From CBDHCC01 sp965219235 (GTDB taxonomy: Bacteria; Pseudomonadota; Alphaproteobacteria; Sphingomonadales; Sphingomonadaceae): a stretch of 64,000 bases of DNA. Position 1 is the first letter of the stretch. Every line of letters begins with the position of its first letter. Positions 60,361 to 64,000 of this stretch are shown in pieces. Below the pieces are notes generated by a model. It worked only from the letters and a program-made list of their open reading frames with translations. It ran no database searches and was not told the origin of the DNA. The position numbers and the translations under genes were made by a program. The stretch is taken from positions 1,798,001-1,862,000 of the forward strand of contig OZ244721.1 of the NCBI GenBank assembly GCA_965219235.1. The letters run 5' to 3'.

Positions 60361-61143
60361 TCACACCTGACGCTCGACCATCATCTTCTTGGTCTCGGCG
60401 ATCGCGCGCGCGGGATTCAGGCCCTTGGGACAGACATTGGCGCAGTTCATGATCGTGTGGCAGCGATAGAGGCGGTAGGGGTCCTCCAGCTGGTCGAGCC
60501 GCTCGCCCGTCATCTCGTCGCGCGTGTCGGCGAGCCAGCGATAGGCCTGGAGCAGGATCGCCGGTCCCAGGAAGCGATCCGCGTTCCACCAGTAGGACGG
60601 GCAGCTGGTCGAGCAGCAGGCGCACAGGATGCACTCGTACAGGCCGTCCAGCTCGGCGCGATCCTCCGGCGACTGCAGCCGCTCGCGGCCAGAGGGCTCC
60701 GGCGTGACCGTCTGCAGCCAGGGCTTGATCGACGCGTATTGCGCGTAGAAGTGGGTGAAGTCGGGGACCAGGTCCTTGATGACGTCCATATGCGGCAACG
60801 GCGTGATCCGGACCTCGCCCCTCACGTCCTCGATGGCGGTCGTGCAGGCCAGGCCGTTCTTCCCGTCGATGTTCATCGAACACGACCCGCAGATGCCCTC
60901 GCGGCAGGACCGGCGGAACGTCAGCGAGCTGTCCTGCTCCGCCTTGATCTTGACCAAGGCGTCCAGGACCATTGGACCGCATCCGTCCAGGTCGACGGTG
61001 AAGGTGTCGTAACGCGGGTTCGCCTTGGTGTCGGGGTCGTAGCGATAGACCTTGAAGCTCTTGGTGCGCGTCGCGCCCTCGGGTTTCGCGTGGACCTCGC
61101 CCTTGGTGATGCGGCTGTTCTTGGGAAGCCGGAATTCGGCCAT
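60361..61143 (-). CDS. sdhB: Succinate dehydrogenase iron-sulfur subunit
   Basis: 260 residues. The cysteines of the 2Fe-2S cluster lie in CREGICGSCSMNIDGKNGLAC, those of the 4Fe-4S and 3Fe-4S clusters in CILCACCSTSCPSYWW and NCANVCPKGLNPARAI. It carries electrons from the flavoprotein SdhA to ubiquinone. Unusually, it is separated from sdhA by a ClpP-like gene and an opposite-strand toxin-antitoxin pair. Confidence 0.97.
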   Translation of the reverse strand: MAEFRLPKNSRITKGEVHAKPEGATRTKSFKVYRYDPDTKANPRYDTFTVDLDGCGPMVLDALVKIKAEQDSSLTFRRSCREGICGSCSMNIDGKNGLACTTAIEDVRGEVRITPLPHMDVIKDLVPDFTHFYAQYASIKPWLQTVTPEPSGRERLQSPEDRAELDGLYECILCACCSTSCPSYWWNADRFLGPAILLQAYRWLADTRDEMTGERLDQLEDPYRLYRCHTIMNCANVCPKGLNPARAIAETKKMMVERQV

Positions 61144-61211
61144 GGCGGGCGGTCCTCGTGCGATCTGTCGGTTTGGTCTTTTACCTAGGGAGCGCGCCCC
61201 CTTGCGGCAAG

Positions 61212-61775
61212 CTAGATCACGTCGAGCACCAACCCCTGCGCCTTGGCGTCCTCGGCGTCGATGTACCAGTTCGACGGCGCCTTCTCCTGCAGCTCGGCGA
61301 AGTCCACGTCGGACTGGTCGATCAGCGCGCGAAAGCCCTCGTCCTCCATCTTCACCGAATGGCGAATCTCGTTCAGCACCGCCTCCAGTTGGGCGACGCA
61401 GCTTTTCAGCGGGCCGGACAGGTCCACGGTCTTGGTGATCTGGCGCTCATGCACCAGCAGACGCGTGCCCTTGGTCAGGAAGCGGTGCTGGCGCTCGAAG
61501 GCGGACATGAAGGTGACGCCGGCCGAATAGACCACCGCCTTGCCGAGGAACAGCAGCTCGCGGTCCTGATAGGCCTTGAGCAACCGCACATCGTCGCCCA
61601 TCGCGCGCGCCATCTCCGGATCGCCGCCCAGCGTGGACAGCGACACGACGATCGGCCCGTCGGCCGGCGCATGGCCCAGCTGCTCCTGCCACGAGGCGTA
61701 GAGCTGCTGGTCCACGGGCCCGGACAGGCGGACGTGGGGTCTGGCGAGGAGGGGGTACTGGTTGGGGTCGGTCAT
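61212..61775 (-). CDS. ClpP-like serine protease homolog
   Basis: 187 residues from the ATG at 61775; an extended frame upstream crosses the opposite-strand antitoxin region. The ClpP fold is recognisable from LSGPVDQQL, IVVSLSTLGGDPEMARAM (where ClpP has the SPGG loop), the putative nucleophile segment KAVVYSAGVTFMSAF and LLVHERQI with the His. The segment aligned with the catalytic Asp of ClpP reads SNWYIDAEDAKAQGLV, with Asn where E. coli has Asp171. It is thus a divergent ClpP paralog, possibly with altered catalysis. It lies between sdhA and sdhB, in their orientation. Confidence 0.8.
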   Translation of the reverse strand: MTDPNQYPLLARPHVRLSGPVDQQLYASWQEQLGHAPADGPIVVSLSTLGGDPEMARAMGDDVRLLKAYQDRELLFLGKAVVYSAGVTFMSAFERQHRFLTKGTRLLVHERQITKTVDLSGPLKSCVAQLEAVLNEIRHSVKMEDEGFRALIDQSDVDFAELQEKAPSNWYIDAEDAKAQGLVLDVI

Positions 61776-61874
61776 GGCAGCGGGCCATGGCACCGCCGCA
61801 CCCGAACGCCAAGGCCCGCCGCTTGACGCCTGGTCTCCCGTGCTTACATAATGCCCACGAGAAGGAACGATGTC

Positions 61875-62147
61875 ATGCAAACTGCACTGAGGAAGATGGG
61901 CAACTCCACTGGATTGGTGGTGCCCAAGGCGATGCTGGCGCAGCTGGGGTTGGCGAGCGGCGCCCGCATGAACCTGTCGATCGAGAACGGTGGCATTGTC
62001 GCGCGTGCCGCCGATGCCGATCCGCGTGCCGGTTGGGACGAGGCGGCCGCGCGGATCGCGGCGACGCCCCTCACCCAGGAGGAGCGTGACTGGCTAGAGG
62101 CGTCCGCCAACGACATGGCCGATATGGCCGACGCCTGGACTTGGTGA
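61875..62147 (+). CDS. MazE/PemI-like antitoxin with AbrB-type DNA-binding domain
   Basis: 90 residues. The N-terminal swapped-hairpin domain reads MQTALRKMGNSTGLVVPKAMLAQLGLASGARMNLSIENGGIV, typical of AbrB/MazE antitoxins. The C-terminal tail is acidic and Met/Ala-rich (WLEASANDMADMADAWTW), as expected for a toxin-binding disordered segment. AAGGAA lies eight bases before the ATG. Its stop overlaps the toxin start (GTGA). It should bind its own promoter and neutralise the toxin. Confidence 0.9.
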   Translation: MQTALRKMGNSTGLVVPKAMLAQLGLASGARMNLSIENGGIVARAADADPRAGWDEAAARIAATPLTQEERDWLEASANDMADMADAWTW

Positions 62148-62476
62148 CACGCCCGATCGCGCGCCGAGGCGACGTGTGGCTGGTCTGCTTCGACCCGACG
62201 GTCGGTCGGGAGATCCAGAAGACGCGGCCCTGCCTCATCGTCTCGCCCGACGTGCTGAACCGGCGGTTCAGTACCGCGACGGGCGTTCCCCTGACTACGG
62301 GCAGTCGCCCTGAACCGTTCCGCCCCGCCATCACCTTCGCTGGCAAGCCCGGCATGGTCCTTTGCGAACAGTTGCGCACTTTATCGACGGAACGCTTCAT
62401 CAAACGACTGGGCGAAGTCGACAAGGCTACGCTTCATGACGTGCTCGATGTCCTCGTGCGGATGTTCGCTCCTTAA
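62144..62476 (+). CDS. PemK/MazF-family endoribonuclease toxin
   Basis: 110 residues from the GTG overlapping the antitoxin stop; a TTG at 62141 is the only further option. The family start PIARRGDVWLVCFDPTVGREIQKTRPCLIVS is clear, followed by VPLTTGSRPEPFRPAI and VLCEQLRTLSTERFIKRLG, the latter containing the conserved MazF-type QLRTL motif. It would cleave mRNA when not bound by the antitoxin. Its last four bases overlap the stop of sdhA tail to tail. Confidence 0.92.
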   Translation: MTRPIARRGDVWLVCFDPTVGREIQKTRPCLIVSPDVLNRRFSTATGVPLTTGSRPEPFRPAITFAGKPGMVLCEQLRTLSTERFIKRLGEVDKATLHDVLDVLVRMFAP

Positions 62477-64000
62477 TAGACCCGCTTCTTCGGCTCGATA
62501 TAGTCGATCTCGTCCGTCAGAGTGTAGTCGTGTACCGGGCGGTAATCGATCGTGATGTTGCCCTGCTGCCCGGCCGACTTGCCGCCCCAGCCGTCGAACC
62601 AGCTGAGCGTGTGCTTCATCCACTCGGCGTCGTTGCGGTCGGGATAGTCCTCGTGGCTGTGCGCGCCCCGGCTTTCGGTGCGGTTGTGGGCCGAGGTGAT
62701 GGTGCAGATCGCCTGGCCCATCATGTTGTCGAGCTCCATCGTCTCGATCAGGTCGGTGTTCCAGATCAGGCTGCGGTCGGTGATGCCGATGTCGGTAAGA
62801 CCGCGGTTGATCGCGTCGAGCTTGTCGATGCCTTCCTGCATGATCTCGGCGGTGCGGAAGACGCCGCAATTCGCCTGCATCGTCTTCTGCATCCCCTGGC
62901 GCAGCTCGGCGGTCGGCGTGCCGCCCTTGGCGTGGCGGAAATGGTCGAGGCGGGTGAGCGACAGCTCCTCGCTGTTCGCCGGCAGCGGCCTGTGCTTGGT
63001 GCCGCTCTTCACCGTATCGCCGATCCGCATTCCCGTCGCCCGGCCGAAGACCACCAGGTCGATCAGGCTGTTGGAGCCCAGCCGGTTGGCGCCATGCACC
63101 GACACGCAGGCCGCCTCGCCCACCGCATAGAGGCCGGGCACGGCGGCGTCGGGGTCGCCATCCTTCAGCGTCACGACCTCGCCGTGGAAGTTCGTGGGGA
63201 TACCGCCCATGTTGTAGTGGACGGTGGGCGTCACCGGCAGCGGCTGGCGCGTCAGGTCGACGCCCGCGAACACCTTGCCCGTCTCCGTGATGCCCGGCAA
63301 TCGCTCGGCGAGCACGTCGGGGTCGATGTGGTCGAGGTGGAGGAAGATGTGGTCGGTCTCCTTGCCGACACCGCGCCCCTCGCGGATCTCCATCGCCATC
63401 GCGCGGCTGACCACGTCGCGGCTGGCGAGGTCCTTGGCGGACGGCGCATAGCGCTCCATGAACCGCTCGCCCTCGGAATTGGTGAGATAGCCGCCCTCGC
63501 CGCGCGCGCCCTCGGTGATCAGCACGCCCGCGCCGTAGATGCCGGTCGGGTGGAACTGCACGAACTCCATGTCCTGCAAGGGCAGGCCGGCGCGCAGCAC
63601 CATGGCGTTGCCGTCGCCCGTGCAGGTGTGGGCGGAGGTGGCCGAGAAGAAGCAGCGGCCATAGCCGCCGGTCGCCAGCACGGTCGCGTGGCTGCGGAAG
63701 CGGTGGATCGAGCCGTCGTCCAGGCACAGCGCCAGCACGCCCCGGCACTCGCCGTCCTCCATGATCAGGTCGAGCGCGAAATACTCGATGAAGAAGTCGG
63801 CGTCGTATTTCAGGCTCTGCTGGTAGAGCGCGTGGAGCATGGCGTGACCGGTGCGGTCGGCGGCCGCGCAGGTGCGCTGGGCGGCGGGGCCGGCGCCCAT
63901 GTTCTGCATCATGCCGCCGAACGGGCGCTGGTAGATGCGGCCCTCCTCGGTGCGGCTGAAGGGCACGCCGGCGTGCTCCAGTTCATAGACCGCCTGGGGC
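62473..64000 (-). CDS. sdhA: Succinate dehydrogenase flavoprotein subunit (5' part beyond the window)
   Basis: The C-terminal 509 codons are present; the start lies outside the window, as full SdhA is about 600 residues. Motifs are ATVLATGGYGRCFFSATSAHTCTGDGNAM, EFVQFHPTGIYGAGVLITEGARGEGG with the active-site residues, YNMGGIPTN, and HGANRLGSNSL. The open frame continues unbroken to the window edge (…VYELEHAGVPFSRTEEG). It oxidises succinate to fumarate in Complex II. Its stop overlaps that of the toxin on the opposite strand. Confidence 0.97.
   Translation of the reverse strand, partial: PQAVYELEHAGVPFSRTEEGRIYQRPFGGMMQNMGAGPAAQRTCAAADRTGHAMLHALYQQSLKYDADFFIEYFALDLIMEDGECRGVLALCLDDGSIHRFRSHATVLATGGYGRCFFSATSAHTCTGDGNAMVLRAGLPLQDMEFVQFHPTGIYGAGVLITEGARGEGGYLTNSEGERFMERYAPSAKDLASRDVVSRAMAMEIREGRGVGKETDHIFLHLDHIDPDVLAERLPGITETGKVFAGVDLTRQPLPVTPTVHYNMGGIPTNFHGEVVTLKDGDPDAAVPGLYAVGEAACVSVHGANRLGSNSLIDLVVFGRATGMRIGDTVKSGTKHRPLPANSEELSLTRLDHFRHAKGGTPTAELRQGMQKTMQANCGVFRTAEIMQEGIDKLDAINRGLTDIGITDRSLIWNTDLIETMELDNMMGQAICTITSAHNRTESRGAHSHEDYPDRNDAEWMKHTLSWFDGWGGKSAGQQGNITIDYRPVHDYTLTDEIDYIEPKKRVY

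Overview
The window is a contiguous piece of a GC-rich alphaproteobacterial chromosome, most probably from a sphingomonad (Sphingomonas or a close relative). The evidence is: two TonB-dependent receptors, one of the Caulobacter/Xanthomonas carbohydrate type; tryptophan-halogenase-like genes beside a receptor; methionine synthase split over two genes; groES-groEL behind a CIRCE element; a TCA block in the order mdh, sucD, sucA, sucB, lpd; and many short palindromic repeats of the kinds common in sphingomonads. No rRNA, tRNA, CRISPR array, phage module or recognisable IS transposase was seen. All database-level statements are from memory; nothing was searched.

Layout. 0.2-1.6 kb: a dihydrolipoamide-dehydrogenase-like flavoprotein. 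1.7-5.1 kb (minus): DUF2946 protein, siderophore-type TonB receptor and an exported DJ-1/PfpI protein, probably one metal-related operon. 5.4-7.1 kb: acyl-CoA synthetase. 7.3-22.1 kb: a maltodextrin-utilisation locus with divergent arms. The minus arm is LacI regulator, SLC45-like MFS transporter and exported GH13 amylase. The plus arm is JmjC-like cupin, halogenase, TonB receptor, second halogenase, exported GH13 amylase and cytoplasmic GH13 glucosidase, with several 4-bp start/stop overlaps. Polymer would be cut outside, carried over the outer membrane by the receptor and over the inner membrane by the MFS protein, then cleaved to glucose; the role of the halogenases is unknown. 22.3-26.0 kb (minus): DesK/DesR-like two-component pair with an ABC-2 exporter. 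26.5-34.8 kb: exported hydrolase, S9 peptidase, DsbD, PafA-like phosphatase and a beta-helix protein.

34.8-41.5 kb (minus): methionine-cycle operon (ArsR-methyltransferase, metF, metH N-terminal gene, metH C-terminal gene, TauE/SafE permease). The metH C-terminal gene carries an in-frame 78-bp palindromic repeat. 41.7-42.4 kb: two small lipoproteins ending in a strong terminator. 42.5-48.7 kb: M48 protease, groES-groEL, SppA, TRIC-type channel. 48.9-57.5 kb (minus): DUF5946, lpd, a GIY-YIG gene framed exactly by inverted repeats, sucB, sucA, sucD, DUF29, mdh. 57.8-64.0 kb: M20 peptidase, zapE, sdhB, a ClpP-like protein, an antisense MazEF/PemIK-type toxin-antitoxin pair, and sdhA running off the end.

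The most unusual signals are the repeat-framed GIY-YIG gene, the coding palindrome inside metH, the coupling of two halogenases to starch enzymes, and the toxin-antitoxin pair lying between sdhA and sdhB.
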